Origin: Pagrus major
Taxonomy: Eukaryota; Chordata; Actinopteri; Spariformes; Sparidae
Length of the DNA: 64,000 bases
Direction of reading: 5' to 3'
Assembly (NCBI RefSeq): GCF_040436345.1
Contig: NC_133232.1
Location: forward strand, 25,574,315-25,638,314
The position numbers and the translations under genes are program-made. The notes under the pieces were generated by a model. That model did no database searches. It was not told where the DNA came from and saw nothing but the letters and a program-made list of their open reading frames with translations. Below are positions 11,683-34,799 of the stretch, one piece after another; position 1 is the first letter of the stretch; every line of letters begins with the position of its first letter.

Positions 11683-11882
11683 GTATTCATAGATAGACCC
11701 CCTGCCACCTCACCACTACATGTTCAAGGATCCCCTTCACCCACTCTGTCCCCTGCCTGAAGCCCCTGTCTGAGAGATCGGACGTCGGCTGCATGAGATA
11801 TGTCAGTTTGGCCAGTCACAAGGCTGTCCATGTTTTGCTTTGTTCCCAGATTTGTCTAATTTATCTCTTTGTCTCGTTGGCA

Positions 11883-12085
11883 GGCATCCACCACCAGTAG
11901 CGGCAGTTCCGCCTAAGGCAACACCTTCAGCTGCATACTGGATTGACGCTGACAGGAAACCAGAGGAGAGGAGAAACTCCCTGTCCATAAACTCCCCCTC
12001 CATGTCCACCCTGCTCAGTCTGATCCTTGCTCCTCACAAGTTGCCATGCTATGACACCAAATGGACTACGGTGGCTAATCAATGA
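11883..12085 (+). CDS. Candidate terminal constant exon of the 5' subcluster
   Basis: A strong pyrimidine tract (TTTATCTCTTTGTCTCG) and CAG acceptor precede an open frame. After one base it reads HPPPVAAVPPKATPSAAYW, then IDADRKPEERRNSLSINSPS, and on to a stop at 12,083-12,085 (67 codons). The composition (Pro- and Ser-rich, charged, GC-richer than its surroundings) is typical of coding tail sequence. Its entry phase matches the 71-bp candidate at 11,612. Together they would give a constant tail of about 91 residues. I do not recognise the sequence. A terminal exon of an unrelated gene is possible, but none is expected here. Confidence 0.42.
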
Positions 12086-15000
12086 CACAACCCTCCCCCT
12101 CTTTCTTTAAGCACATGAAAAGCCAATCAACACCGCCTCTCTGTCCATTCAATATGCATGGTAAGACTGCATGGCTTCAACCACACTCCAAGACCTTCAT
12201 ACAAAAAAATTTTCATATTCACAAAGAAGCAGACTGGATAAAAGACAACACAAATGGATTTTCAAAGAAGCCACAACAAGGACTATTAGAGTGGACATGG
12301 GAATGTTAAAATGCCTTTAAGAGACTGTTTTCCCTCTCTAAAAATGAAACACATGTTGGATATCATTTTGAACCTCTGCGCTTTGTCCTGCCCCATAACA
12401 GCATCAATGTATAATATACAAGTTATCTAAGAAGTGAAACAGCACAATTAAGTAAATGTCAGAAAAGCACTAACCTACGATTTCAACAGTATTTTATAAA
12501 TGTGATGTAGCTTTTAGTAGTTTTATGTTTGTACTTGACTTTGTGCTTTATATGTGAACTAGGCCTAAGTATATAAATGAGAGTGCTAAGAGATTATGTT
12601 AACCAGTACATCAAACAGATAAAAGTGAGGCCTTTAGCTTTATTACGTATCTGCCTTTCAGTTGTTTTTGCATGGATCAATCAAAGTATTGACAGCTTTG
12701 GATATTTTATGATATTGAACAATCCATTTTCTGTAACTTTGCCTCAGTGTTTAGTATTTTTCAAAACAAGATGGAAGATTACATTTTAATTTGACCACAA
12801 TGAAGTACAACAGTATGAAACTTTTGTCCAAAATCATAAGATCCTCTGAGAGGATCAACAGATCTGTAATCTCATCATTTCTCCTAGTTCCTAGGCAAGA
12901 GGGAAATGGCTGGCAGCAGTGGGACATTTCTATTGATTCATTAGATTAGTCAGCTTAAATTTATACGTGCAATCTGCTTGAATGTTATGTCCACTTGGAT
13001 GGAGAATGTGAGACTAGGGGATGGAACTGAACACATGTAAACACAGTGAGTCTTTGAGAATGGATTGATTAATATCTCTTTATGAATACTGTATATACAT
13101 CACAAACATAATCACGTACTTCACTTTTTTTATTTTTAATGCCAAACTGGGTGAACTCTTCTGAGGATGTGTAACAAGTTGAAAAGTCAGAAGTTAACAT
13201 GGTGACTTAACGTTTACTTTATAATACTGAAATGACATAGTTGTGGTTGATTTCACCCAATTAAGGCTATGCTCATGTTTATTACTGACTATTTTATGTA
13301 TCTGCATATGCAACACATAAATACAGATATGACATATACAGTATATCATATGTCTGTTACAATAAGTATGCCTTTTCTTTTCAATACCAATGCTGAACTT
13401 TTAAATGTGAACAAAAGCAGTGCCATCAGATTTATGAGCCAACTTGTGCGTGAAACAGTAAAATAATCAGACATCATGTAGTCAAACTCTTCAGCACAGC
13501 TCACATTGCATTACCTGTATAAAGTTGAAATGTTTTACAGACAAACATATACAGTAAGTGCTTTTGTACGGTGGTACTTTAATGGTGCAGTATGTAATAA
13601 CCTGTGTAATGTGAGCTTACTGTATGCTATGGTCTGGTGTGTATGATCTATTAAATACAAAAAAACAAACTGAACAGCAAACCTAATGATGGACTTCTGA
13701 ATCTCTTGAGTTTTTCATCAAATGGTATAAGATTCCTTTGGGACAGCAGCATTTTTGTAAAATTAGTTTTAATTTTACAAAGGTTTACAAAGCAAAGTCA
13801 AATTAAGTTTGTGTTGTGACAATGTTAATAAGTTAAAGGCCTACTTTATTATTATGCCTGTCCCGCCTTCTTAGCAACATAACTAATGTGGTTAAGTTTC
13901 ACTTCACTTGATGTGTCTAAAAAAAACCACACTGAGCTAACTTCTGAAACAAATCACAGACACTTGTGGCCTGAGAACAGAATCAGTCTACCGGTATGAT
14001 TTTCCTGTCTGAGTCATTTTATGGAGTAATTTGCTTGAATGCACACATTGTAGTACAGATTATGGAAGTGACTGAGGTTTGTTGATTTTTCTGATTCAGG
14101 GGCTTTCCGGCCCTTTGAAAATCATCTGGCCCACACAGTGAGTTGAGCCAGGGACAGCTGTACTGCAAGCTTGCATTCTTAACTCATGGAGAAGACTTCA
14201 TGGTGGCACAGACCGTCCACACAAAGATGTTACATATATAACTTACTTGAATGTGGACCACTCTCTAAACTGGGGTTTAGCTCAGAGTCAGGCGCAACAC
14301 AGGCATGTATACTACTGTCCTAAATATAAAAGCATTAAAATATCAAAAGATCCTGGGTTTCTATACTGAAGGATGAGTTATGTTATGTGTATATAGATGC
14401 GTACTGTGGTGCTAGAAGTTGACAGAATCATTTTTGATTTAAGGTCAAAAAATGATTTACTTGCAAGGTTTTAGCAAGCAATGTTGTATGGATCTTGAAT
14501 GGGTGGTAGGTATTAAAGCACTTGCTTAAAGGCTAGAACCGTTATTATTATTCCCAAATGGAGATGCTCCCCCAGGATGCTCATAACTGGGGCTTCTATT
14601 TTTATCTCATCACTGAGACAGTGTTATTATGGTGATGAAATTAGGACACCAATGAGAAAAAAAAAAAGCAAATCAAGGAAAATGTACTATGCCTGTGTGT
14701 GTGCTTCCACAAAGATCTTCCCTCTCCAGTCATGACTTCCCACTAGTGTAATTTAAGTATTGATTCAAATGAAACATTCAGTGTTTGTCAAATATAAGTT
14801 CTATAAGACATAAGGACCGTCAAGAATCCATATAATAATGTGTCGTAATAATAATGTAGAGTTTTGTATATTATACATGAATGAATTAACTGGTCTGTGC
14901 TCTCTGATTTCTTAAATGAAATGCATTACTTACCTGCTGCATCCAAAATGTTGAATTCAAAGTCTAATTATTAAAAAATACATACTAGTCAAGTTAAGAA

Positions 15001-15740
15001 TTTTGAATAGTCAGACTTCTATACTTTTTTTTTTTTTTTTGCATCTGAGAAGTCATTGTAAGAGTAAGAATCTACATATAAGATGAACATTTTGGTTCAG
15101 CTTCCTGCCTCTGCTGTCGAAGGAGGCACACTCTTTCCCATACTTGGTATTATGGCATTGGAGTAGCATTACACTTACTGAGTGTGGTGGTAACAAGTGC
15201 ACCAGAGTTTTACTTAAAACAGCACAACAATGCTTTTCTGACACACAAGATTTAGTGTGGATGGAGCATTACTAAATTAACAATGATGAAGGAAAATCCT
15301 TGTAGTCCTATCCAGTCAAACAGTGCATTCAAATTCAAATAAACCTCTATGTATTCAAATAATCATAAAGTTGTCACAGAAACTAGTTTATCATTTAAGG
15401 AACCCCCTTCCCCCTGTTAAAAATCCAGGTATTCAGTTCAAAATACTAATCCAGGAGCCGGTACTCTCTTTTCGTATCTTCACTTTTGTTAAAAGGCATT
15501 TGACTCATTAAGATCTTGACAGACTGAGCATCACTAAGGGTTGCTGATCACTGTGTAATGTTCAGGGGTTTTAGTCTGCTTTAGACCAATAAAGAGTTTT
15601 GTCTTCTAACTTGATCATCGATCTTTAAGCGAAGCATTTTAAGCAATTTAAGTACACAATATGTGTGAGTCAAAACAAGAGGAAATCTCCACAGGCAGGC
15701 ATTTGAGGAAGTCCATTACAATACCTTTCTAATGTATGAC
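12086..15740. other. AT-rich spacer, possibly 3' UTR of the 5' subcluster
   Basis: No substantial ORF is present. A GTAAGA donor-like site follows at 12,161. If 11,883-12,085 is a terminal exon, this is its 3' UTR and downstream DNA. ATTAAA (13,650) and AATAAA (15,588) are possible poly(A) signals. Poly-T lies at about 15,025-15,041. Confidence 0.4.
15588..15593 (+). terminator. Candidate polyadenylation signal AATAAA
   Basis: AATAAA is followed within 10-20 bp by a T-rich GTTTTGTCTTCT stretch, the usual arrangement of a cleavage site. Single hexamers are common by chance in AT-rich DNA. Confidence 0.25.
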
Positions 15741-15914
15741 AACAGTGGAGACTGGCTCCAGCTAAGTGCCCCTTCTGGGCTGTCCTCACTTGACACAGTC
15801 AGCACATCCACCACGTGTGAGAACATCACAGCCATCTCTATCCTGGAAAGGAACAAACAGTTAATAATAATTAAAATTTATATGAAAATAGCAGCCACTG
15901 TATGTCTCAACTGA
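15735..15914 (+). other. Short coding-like, GC-richer island
   Basis: The open frame MYDNSGDWLQLSAPSGLSSL, then DTVSTSTTCENITAISILER, stands out in base composition from the AT-rich DNA on both sides for about 110 bp. It is not recognised as a known domain, and no convincing donor follows. It could be a conserved non-coding element or an exon of unknown identity. Confidence 0.2.
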
Positions 15915-16480
15915 AGCTTGAAAATTAACAAATGAACTGTGTTAAAGGTCACAAGTTGAATAGCTGAAGGGTATAGTTAATGAATTGAAATACATTTTAT
16001 GATAATGTAACACAAACACTCATCAGTAGATCTGGTTAAGTGTTAATGCTATTTTGCAGACAATGCATGCTTGCAGGGTGTTTTTTTTTCCGAAGGTGCA
16101 TCTGTCTCTGCTTTTGTGTTTGCACACATGACCTCATCTCCCCAGAGAGATGAGCTCATGGACAAGCAGGAGAGCTTGAAATTCATTAAAGAAAAAACCT
16201 TTAGGTGACCCTCAAATTTTGTGCTGGTTTAGCACTTAGGAGGTGTGTGTGTCTTTGTAATATATATATATTTTTAAAGAATAAAGGCTTTTACAGTATA
16301 TGGAATCTAGTTTTGGTAGTATTTATTTTGATTGGAGCAAAGTGACATAGGAAACGTTTCCTTTCTATTCACCACTTGACCCTGACAAGAGACACTGCCT
16401 GGTGTCTGCTGCTCTGGTCCACTGGCGGAATAGCACACTGACACAATGATGCATCAATGTGGAACAAAACACTAGAACAA

Positions 16481-16495
16481 CCACCAGCTGGCACT
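16481..16495 (+). promoter_or_regulatory. CTCF-like site
   Basis: CCACCAGCTGGCACT matches the CTCF core (CCASYAGRKGGCRSY) at 14 of 15 positions by hand count. It lies 374 bp before a RE1 site. In mammals, enhancer CTCF sites flank the RE1 of HS5-1. Confidence 0.4.
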
Positions 16496-16868
16496 AGTAG
16501 GCTAACACATGTGCGCCATATATCAAGCCCCACTGTGTTCTATGTATTAGTATGTATCTGGGGTATTATTTCCTATGCATGATATTTCTTAATAAGAAAA
16601 ATATGATTTCAGGAGTAATATCTTACATGTGTCTTTTTAACAACTACTCATGCCTTCCCCTTAATACCCTCATTAGAAAATAATTATATTTTGTATAGTT
16701 TTATTATTATATGAACCATGAAGGAGGGATATTACTGTGAAGGGGAATATATTTTACATGATTTGGAGACTCAAAACATCAGGGCGTGTGGATACAGCTG
16801 GTTTTCTTTGTCTGCAGCATTCACAGCTCCTGCATCCCTCCCCCTCTGCTTCCTCAGCCCAGCTTCCT

Positions 16869-16889
16869 TTCAGCACCATGGACAGTGAC
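16869..16889 (+). promoter_or_regulatory. RE1/NRSE (REST-binding) site, plus orientation
   Basis: TTCAGCACCATGGACAGTG plus AC matches the 21-bp NRSE consensus at 18 of 21 positions by hand count, with both half-sites intact. It is inverted relative to the gamma-array sites. It stands in a GC-rich block between the 5' and gamma subclusters, next to an RFX X-box, in the position of mammalian HS5-1, which is known to contain an NRSE. Confidence 0.65.
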
Positions 16890-16906
16890 CTGCCTACTGG
16901 AGCTGC

Positions 16907-16920
16907 GTTGCCATGGCGAC
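16907..16920. promoter_or_regulatory. RFX X-box
   Basis: GTTGCCATGGCGAC is a near-perfect palindromic X-box (consensus GTTRCCATGGYAAC, one mismatch), 17 bp after the RE1 site. RFX factors bind such elements. The pairing with RE1 suggests a neural regulatory block. Confidence 0.5.
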
Positions 16921-17059
16921 GTGCTGTCTGTTCGCTGGAGCTCGCGGTGTGCTGTGAAGCTGCCTGTAATTTAATATTCAGACACCCACCCACCACCACC
17001 ACTTCACAGTGCAGCATCCGCAGCCTGCAAACATCATCTGAGCATTCTCTGTAAAATAT

Positions 17060-18431
17060 CACCGCTCCCTCTGCCTACTGAGGGCGGATTTTTTTTTTTA
17101 AAGGAAATGAGGTGCTTTGAAATCTGGCAGCACTGATGCAGCATGGGGTAACGATGGAGGCAGAAATGGGAGGTGTTGCAGAATGCGGCAGCCCTCGTGC
17201 ACGCGCACGTAAACGTTTGGCCTATTTCCAGAACCGATACGCAGCCGCAGCATGCGGGAGGGGTGGGGTGCGAGGAAATGGGTTTTTTCTTTTTTCTTTT
17301 TAATGTAGGTCACTTTATTTCCTGGTTGTTGTTAGTGCAATCGTTATTTTTTTTCTTTTCTAACAAAATCCATTATTTTTTCCATGCTGTGCTGCAGTGT
17401 GGTGAGGCTTCTGCGTGGAGCACAATTACGTATGAACAATGCAGACACATGAGTGGGCTCATCAGAGCTGCACTTGTAGGTTTAATCCATGAGATGTCGC
17501 TGCTCACCGCTGCAATAAGAGGAAGATTGTGGGTGTGTGCTGAGTAGATCACACAGAGTTGAAGCAGACAGAATGTGAATGTCAACAGCTTTTTACAATG
17601 TCCCGAACACAATGATATATTAGGTAACGCTTTATGTTAGGGTTCGTAATTTTTGGATAATATATGAATACAGCTCAATAAGTTTCCTGTAAACAGCTTT
17701 GTAAATCTAAATCTAGAAAAAAAAAATAAAGCCTAGTGTTCAACTGGTACGCTTTCAATTAATTAATCTATTAATTGCTGGGATAGCCATGGTGAGCAAA
17801 TAAATGATTAATTTAGATTTGGGTTTTGCTCTTCTTCCAGGGAAATAGCCTTTACCTCATAATAAAATTAACACAGCTCTTTTCAGGAAACGTCCTTATT
17901 GTTGTTGTAAAGACGAACATTAAAAATCCTCATGTGCATTTTCTAATTGTTTGTTTTCATCTTTGCACACATTCTCTAAAATGTCAAGAAAAAATAAAAC
18001 GGATGCTTACTTTCTTAATAAATAAATGAAGGTTAACATTAAAGGGTTATATTATTATTTTAATGATAAATATGTACTAACTAGATATGCGAGTTGTAGG
18101 AAAAGGATTATATAAAACAACACATAATATAAAAAAATAAAATTAACAACATGAATTGAAATAGGATATTTGAGAAATTTTGGAAACAGAAGCCTCGCTC
18201 TCCAGTTTGAAATATGTCTTTTTAAATAGCTATTTTCAGAATCCACTTCTAAGACTCAACCTTTAACACACAGGTAATGTTAAAATAAGACTTTTCTGGG
18301 CTGATGTAATTATAACTTCAGCTCCTGCTTAGAGCGTCTACTGCCTGAATGTAGATGTGAGGTTGTATTTCAGCAAAATCACATAGGCTACACTGAAAGT
18401 ATCATCGGCACAGCACCATCCTTCCAGCGAC
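17060..18431. other. Spacer upstream of g1, no gene seen
   Basis: It contains an NRF1-like GC stretch (TGCACGCGCACG near 17,198), T-runs near 17,281-17,360 and AT-rich DNA after that. Frames on both strands are short, with no domain. Confidence 0.5.
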
Positions 18432-18453
18432 AATGGGTGGTGCTGTTACACTA
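18432..18453 (+). promoter_or_regulatory. CSE-like promoter element of g1
   Basis: ATGGGTGGTGCTGTTACACTA lies 214 bp before the g1 ATG. It aligns with the stronger CTGGGTGTCAGTGTTACAGT element of g6 and is the most divergent of the series. Confidence 0.4.
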
Positions 18454-18666
18454 AATATCACTACAGAGGTTGCGTGTGAGGAGCCTTTCTTTTGCATGTG
18501 CATTCAACCCAAAGAGAGGGGTGAAAGAACGGACGCTCGTTCTTCAGTCAGAATGATGGTTCCCGCAGACATGTATTGCATTTTAATCGCAGGAGGAAAC
18601 TGAAAATTCAAGAAGAATTTTGTGGACGGATTTAAGACCGTTGATTAAAAATATTTTTGCTAAAAA

Positions 18667-21024
<2,358 letters not shown>

Positions 21025-21195
21025 GTAAGACCATGTTTTTTAGCTTTTTTAATGTACTCATGGAATTTATTGCGGGTTACATTAAGGCAATGTCCTCCAA
21101 ACAGATATGATGACCTGTAGAAACTAGATATAACTTTCTAAGCAAAACTTTACTGCTTTCACAAGGAAAGTTATATCAGCCTAACGGCATTTCCT

Positions 21196-21216
21196 TGTGC
21201 TGTCCATGGTGCTGAC
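21196..21216 (-). promoter_or_regulatory. RE1/NRSE-like site, first of two between g1 and g2
   Basis: GTGCTGTCCATGGTGCTGAC on the plus strand is a minus-orientation NRSE (17 of 21). The interval 21,025-22,231 otherwise holds no gene. Confidence 0.6.
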
Positions 21217-21409
21217 AGACAAGCTTGAATATATTGTGGTGATTTTCAAGCATACAAGTAAGTTTGTTTTTTAAACTTTATGGATTTTATTTATTGATTT
21301 CAAAGAATAAACGTGTGATTTGTATTTAAGCAATTTTTTAACACAATTCAATTTTAGTCCACATGTAAATGTTTCTTTCATTTGCTGTTTTGAGCCTGCT
21401 GGTTGAACC

Positions 21410-21430
21410 TGTGCTGTCCATGGTGCTGAA
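21410..21430 (-). promoter_or_regulatory. RE1/NRSE-like site, second between g1 and g2
   Basis: GTGCTGTCCATGGTGCTGAA matches 18 of 21 consensus positions. It is 194 bp from the first copy and in the same orientation. This is the copy closer to the g2 promoter. Confidence 0.65.
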
Positions 21431-21970
21431 AGCTTGTTTTGATTCACGTTGCTTTTGGAGGTTTTGGCAATACAATGAATGTCAGGTGCCCTGAGTGAAT
21501 AATCACAATTGTTATGAATTAGGTTTGTATTTCCCATTCAGTTATTGTTTTTATGTCCAGCCACGTGTTTTGTATTGACAGTATGTGAATCAATTGTTCA
21601 CTGGAAAGTTGTTGAGAGTTGCGAAGTAGATTTACAATGTGTTTCTCTTCTATTTTTGCTGATGGGGTTACATGTTATTTAACAACGCATATTATTGCAG
21701 CTGTTACTTATTGTCCTATTAATTGTCTATTAACCACACACCTACAGTAAGTCCACGCTGACCGGTGGTTGCTAAGACACATAAACATGTAGTTGACTTG
21801 CTGGAGGAGGCAGACCTGAGCATCCTCCACAAAGAGAGACTGGGGTGCGTTTTAACTCATCAGCTCATCACGTGTCCTTTAGGAGTTGGCAGCATGGAGG
21901 GACATATAGATAGAGAACGAGGTGTTGAGGTAAAACACTTGTGATTTAGTATCGTATTGCAGCCCACAGG

Positions 21971-21992
21971 CCACATGGTGTCAGTGTGTGCT
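21971..21992 (+). promoter_or_regulatory. CSE/CTCF-like promoter element of g2
   Basis: CCACATGGTGTCAGTGTGTG contains the GGTGTCAGTG core shared by the gamma promoters, about 240 bp before the g2 start. Confidence 0.5.
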
Positions 21993-22231
21993 AATGGTTG
22001 TGTTGCTGAGTCTACACAGGCCCTGCCCATCTCGGGATCATTTCTGATGGAGGTGCCTTGCTGACGGAGTACACATCGTAGGCTCTGTATCAAGTCACAT
22101 AAATATCGGTTTATATTTATGTGTGAAATCGTCGATTCGAGAGTCGTGAAATGGATCTAATTAGACAGCTCTGGTGAGCAGTTGGGTCACTGTATTTGCT
22201 TCACAGAAAGCATTCATTTTTGTGCTTCACA

Positions 22232-24583
<2,352 letters not shown>

Positions 24584-24766
24584 GTAAGACCATGTTTTGA
24601 TTTTAACTGAAGGTGTTTTTAATGCTTTAACATGGATTTTACTGTTACATCAAGTTTGTGTCCTACTAACAGACATGATCACCTTTAGAAACTAAATATG
24701 ACCTTTTTAAGGAATATTTTTCCGCTTTCACAAGGAAAGCTGTAACAGCTTATAGGCATATTTTGT

Positions 24767-24787
24767 AGCGCTGTCCATGGTGCTTGA
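24767..24787 (-). promoter_or_regulatory. RE1/NRSE-like site between g2 and g3
   Basis: AGCGCTGTCCATGGTGCTTG has an intact CTGTCC half; the other half carries a one-base insertion (GCTTGA). 17 of 21 positions match. The flanks (CACAAGGAAAG before, TTGTGGTGATT after) match those at 21,160-21,250, so the site was copied with the gene. The remaining spacer 24,584-25,676 shows no gene. Confidence 0.5.
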
Positions 24788-25424
24788 CAGATGCGCTTGG
24801 TTATGTTGTGGTGATTCCCAAGTCAGAATGTTGACTGTTTGTTTTTCTAAACTTAATGAATTTCATTTATTGATTTCAAAAACCAACCTTGTGTTTTGTA
24901 TTTGACCCCTTTTATTACTAATCTCAGTTTTTTAATTACCACAGTATTCAGTTTTAGACATCTAGATGTATCCTGTTCACCGCTGGAGGGATCTAGTTGT
25001 TCCTATTCATTTGCACTAAGGAAGTATATTAGCTGACCCTTGAAACTCAATAGACTAATGTCCATTACAGTGCATTTAGTCTCCAAAATAACATTTTTCT
25101 TCAAGGGAATTTAGTGAATACCTTGCCTCGAATACACAGTCATTAAGCAATACTGTAAACAATAATGACATAATTTTCACTGCTATAATGAAATAACAAA
25201 AACAAGTGTCTCTTAATTGATTGTTATGCTATACAGAATGGAAGGGGAACTAGCTACCTAGAACGGTAGAAAAACAGAACATCCAAAGCTAAAACTGTAA
25301 AATATACATTCAGAAATGGTCATCAAAACTATAAATTGGTTGTAGTTAAGGAGCTACAATTTGCAAACACACTGGCTTCATGCTTCATGTCGCGGGTTGC
25401 TTATAAAAAGGTCATTATGTGCCC

Positions 25425-25446
25425 AGTCCACAAGGTGTCAGTGTCA
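25425..25446 (+). promoter_or_regulatory. CSE/CTCF-like promoter element of g3
   Basis: AGTCCACAAGGTGTCAGTGT lies about 230 bp before the start. A TATAAAA lies at 25,402-25,408, just upstream of it. Confidence 0.55.
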
Positions 25447-25676
25447 TATCAGCATAAACTGCTGAGTCGGTTGGTCCTGCCCCTTACAGAGACGTTTTGT
25501 TCAGGTCGACAGAGAGGAGACAGCACCTTCAACAGAAACGAGTGGTGCCGTTGTTGCATTTGTACAGATACGTTGAAAATATGGGATATATTTCAGCTGT
25601 ATATTTTGTGGAATAGGCTATTTCCTTTTTGCGTAAGGACCTGTGAGTGGATGTAATCAGAATCAAACCTGAAACG

Positions 25677-28034
<2,358 letters not shown>

Positions 28035-28085
28035 GTAAGACGTTAAAAGGAAACACCACAGAATACAGCTGTTTGTTTTGACATG

Positions 28086-28106
28086 ACCGCTGTCCATGGT
28101 GCTGAA
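28086..28106 (-). promoter_or_regulatory. RE1/NRSE-like site between g3 and g4
   Basis: CCGCTGTCCATGGTGCTGAA matches 18 of 21 positions. It lies only 52 bp after the g3 donor. The rest of 28,035-28,916 is spacer with a poly-A run at about 28,265-28,278. Confidence 0.65.
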
Positions 28107-28688
28107 ACGCTTTGTTTTGTTATCAAGCAAAACAGAGCACTTAGAAATCTAGAAATGATCGACGTGTTTGGGAATATTTGGGCAGTTTGTATTTGACAGT
28201 TACATCTCTAAGCAGTGCACGAAATTTTACGAAATTTTAACCAATGGGTGATAAGTGATTGTTAAAAAAAAAAAAAAAGAGTTGGTGCTGACTGTTGTTG
28301 CGCAGTTTGTATGGGCTTTGTTGCTTAAATACTGAGCAACATTTGACGGACAACACATATGAGCCCAATTCTTATTGCATTCCATGCTGAAACATATTAG
28401 CATTTGTGATCAAAAAGAATCTTGTCTTGTATTTTATCTTGACCTCGAGTCTGTGTTAAAGTTTTGAATTGAAGACATAAGACACTTCCTAACAGAAATT
28501 ATCTCAGGAAACTTACCACTTAACACACACAAAGATAACTATTGTACAAATGTTGATATCGTTTTTCATTTACTTTCTGATCATTTGAATAATATCGTGT
28601 ATACAGGACGTTGTGATTTGGACAAGAAAAATATTATAGCCTTGAATATATAGTATAAGTCCATATAAAGGCTATTACTTTCCTTTGA

Positions 28689-28710
28689 TGACCTCCGGGT
28701 GTCACTGTAA
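28689..28710 (+). promoter_or_regulatory. CSE/CTCF-like promoter element of g4
   Basis: TGACCTCCGGGTGTCACTGT resembles the CTCF core. It is followed 20-35 bp later by the box CGTTGTCCCTCCC (28,731-28,743), which is shared with g5 and g7. Confidence 0.6.
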
Positions 28711-28916
28711 CATTGGGAAACGATAGAACACGTTGTCCCTCCCCTGGAAAAGCTTTTGTTTGCCAGCTAGAGGAGGGCAGGCATTTGAATCAAACACGCC
28801 GGCCGATGGATTCGTGTTGTACATTTTAAAAATATGCGAGGCACAACGGGTTGGACATAAAGATTTTTTTTTATCGCAGTAACAGTCTTGCTTGGTTTTC
28901 TCTAAGTTGAAGTATA

Positions 28917-31274
<2,358 letters not shown>

Positions 31275-31955
31275 GTAAGAGCTTAAAAACAATGTGATAT
31301 ACAACATGCTAATATGTATACCATGCTCTTATTACTTTGTGGTCAATGGCACGTTTTCTTTGTTATCACCTTTCTTTAGCCCCGAGTAAACAGAGTACCA
31401 CCAAATAGCTAAAAGCAAGCTCGGTGATATTACATATCTGATTAAGTGTGATGCGTATTATTTGTATCTTTACCCGTTAGTGTGACTGTATTTAGTGATA
31501 CTGTCGTCACCTTTTGAGTCTTTTCCATAAGAGATGATGGTGGGCTTTGTTTTTTTGCTTTGTTGTGTTGACAAGAGCCACACTGCTCCACAGTTGTGTC
31601 CATACTTCATTTACCACCAGTTTGTCATTTGCAAGTCTATGCAAGCTGATGAGTGAAATTTAAACAGTTAACTTTCTGGCATCAATTTTATAGACTACAA
31701 TACGCCTTATTATGACTGTTTACCACGTTACAGAAATTATTTGGCGTCTCTTCTTCAATATAGCCGCATGTAAGAATTGCAAACTATGTTTGGGCTCAGT
31801 GTCTGTGATATGTCCTTAACATGCATCCAAATCCTAAACTACAACGAACAGGGAAGTTTGAATTTGCTGGTGTTTCCGTTGATTTGGTTGAGTAGCCTAC
31901 TGCGCATTAGGCTGGACTCCTCTCCTCAAGAAGTCATGTAAAACGCTTGTTTCAC

Positions 31956-31976
31956 ATCGCTGACCATGGTGCTGAA
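31956..31976 (-). promoter_or_regulatory. RE1/NRSE-like site between g4 and g5
   Basis: TCGCTGACCATGGTGCTGAA matches 17 of 21 positions; one change falls in the normally invariant CTGTCC half. It lies 682 bp after g4 and 469 bp before the g5 start. No gene in 31,275-32,444. Confidence 0.55.
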
Positions 31977-32220
31977 ACGCACTTGCTTTTTTGTCCATAA
32001 AAACATGGTGCACATACAGTAAGTCCATTGACTACAGATATTGTATTACCTTTAGTCAATTAATATACCTTTTCCACACATTCTATGCATACTTTGACAC
32101 ACAAAGTTTAGACCTTGATCAGGTGTTTACATGCTGATATGTTAATGGTGCGTACAGGTTGTATTAGGTGATCTGTTTTTAAAAAAGGAGTAGACTGCAA
32201 ATAGCCTGGTACTTTAACAG

Positions 32221-32242
32221 TGACCTCTGGGTGTCAGTATTA
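32221..32242 (+). promoter_or_regulatory. CSE/CTCF-like promoter element of g5
   Basis: TGACCTCTGGGTGTCAGTAT, with the box CGTTGTCCCTCCC at 32,263-32,275. The same order and spacing are found in g4 and g7. Confidence 0.6.
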
Positions 32243-32444
32243 CATTAGGAAACCATAGAAAACGTTGTCCCTCCCCTCACAGAGCTTTTGTCTGCCCCCT
32301 GAAAAACGCAGACTTCATCTGAATCAGCTCGCCACCCGATGGAATCGTGTTGTGTTATTCGCAATTTTGTGACACACAGCGGGTTTGATATAGAAATTGA
32401 TTGCAGTAACGGGATTTTTTGCGCTGATGAGTTGTTGGATAACG

Positions 32445-34799
<2,355 letters not shown>

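Noticed and set aside
14077-14139. Mini-exon-like segment: pyrimidine tract, CAG acceptor and GTGAGT donor enclosing 38 bp
   Set aside because: Good splice signals, but very short, with no recognisable peptide and no link to neighbouring exons. Such pairs arise by chance.
16737-17062. Open frames of about 100 codons on both strands in the enhancer-like block
   Set aside because: Low-complexity, GC-rich translation without domain similarity. The block is better explained by regulatory motifs.
17066-17085. CTCF-like CCTACTGAGGGCGG on the far side of the RE1 block
   Set aside because: The match is offset by one base relative to the core and is not convincing.
18403-18445. RE1-like half-sites (CAGCACCAT and CCAGCGAC) before g1
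   Set aside because: The half-sites do not have canonical spacing and the right half is poor. It is not counted with the array.
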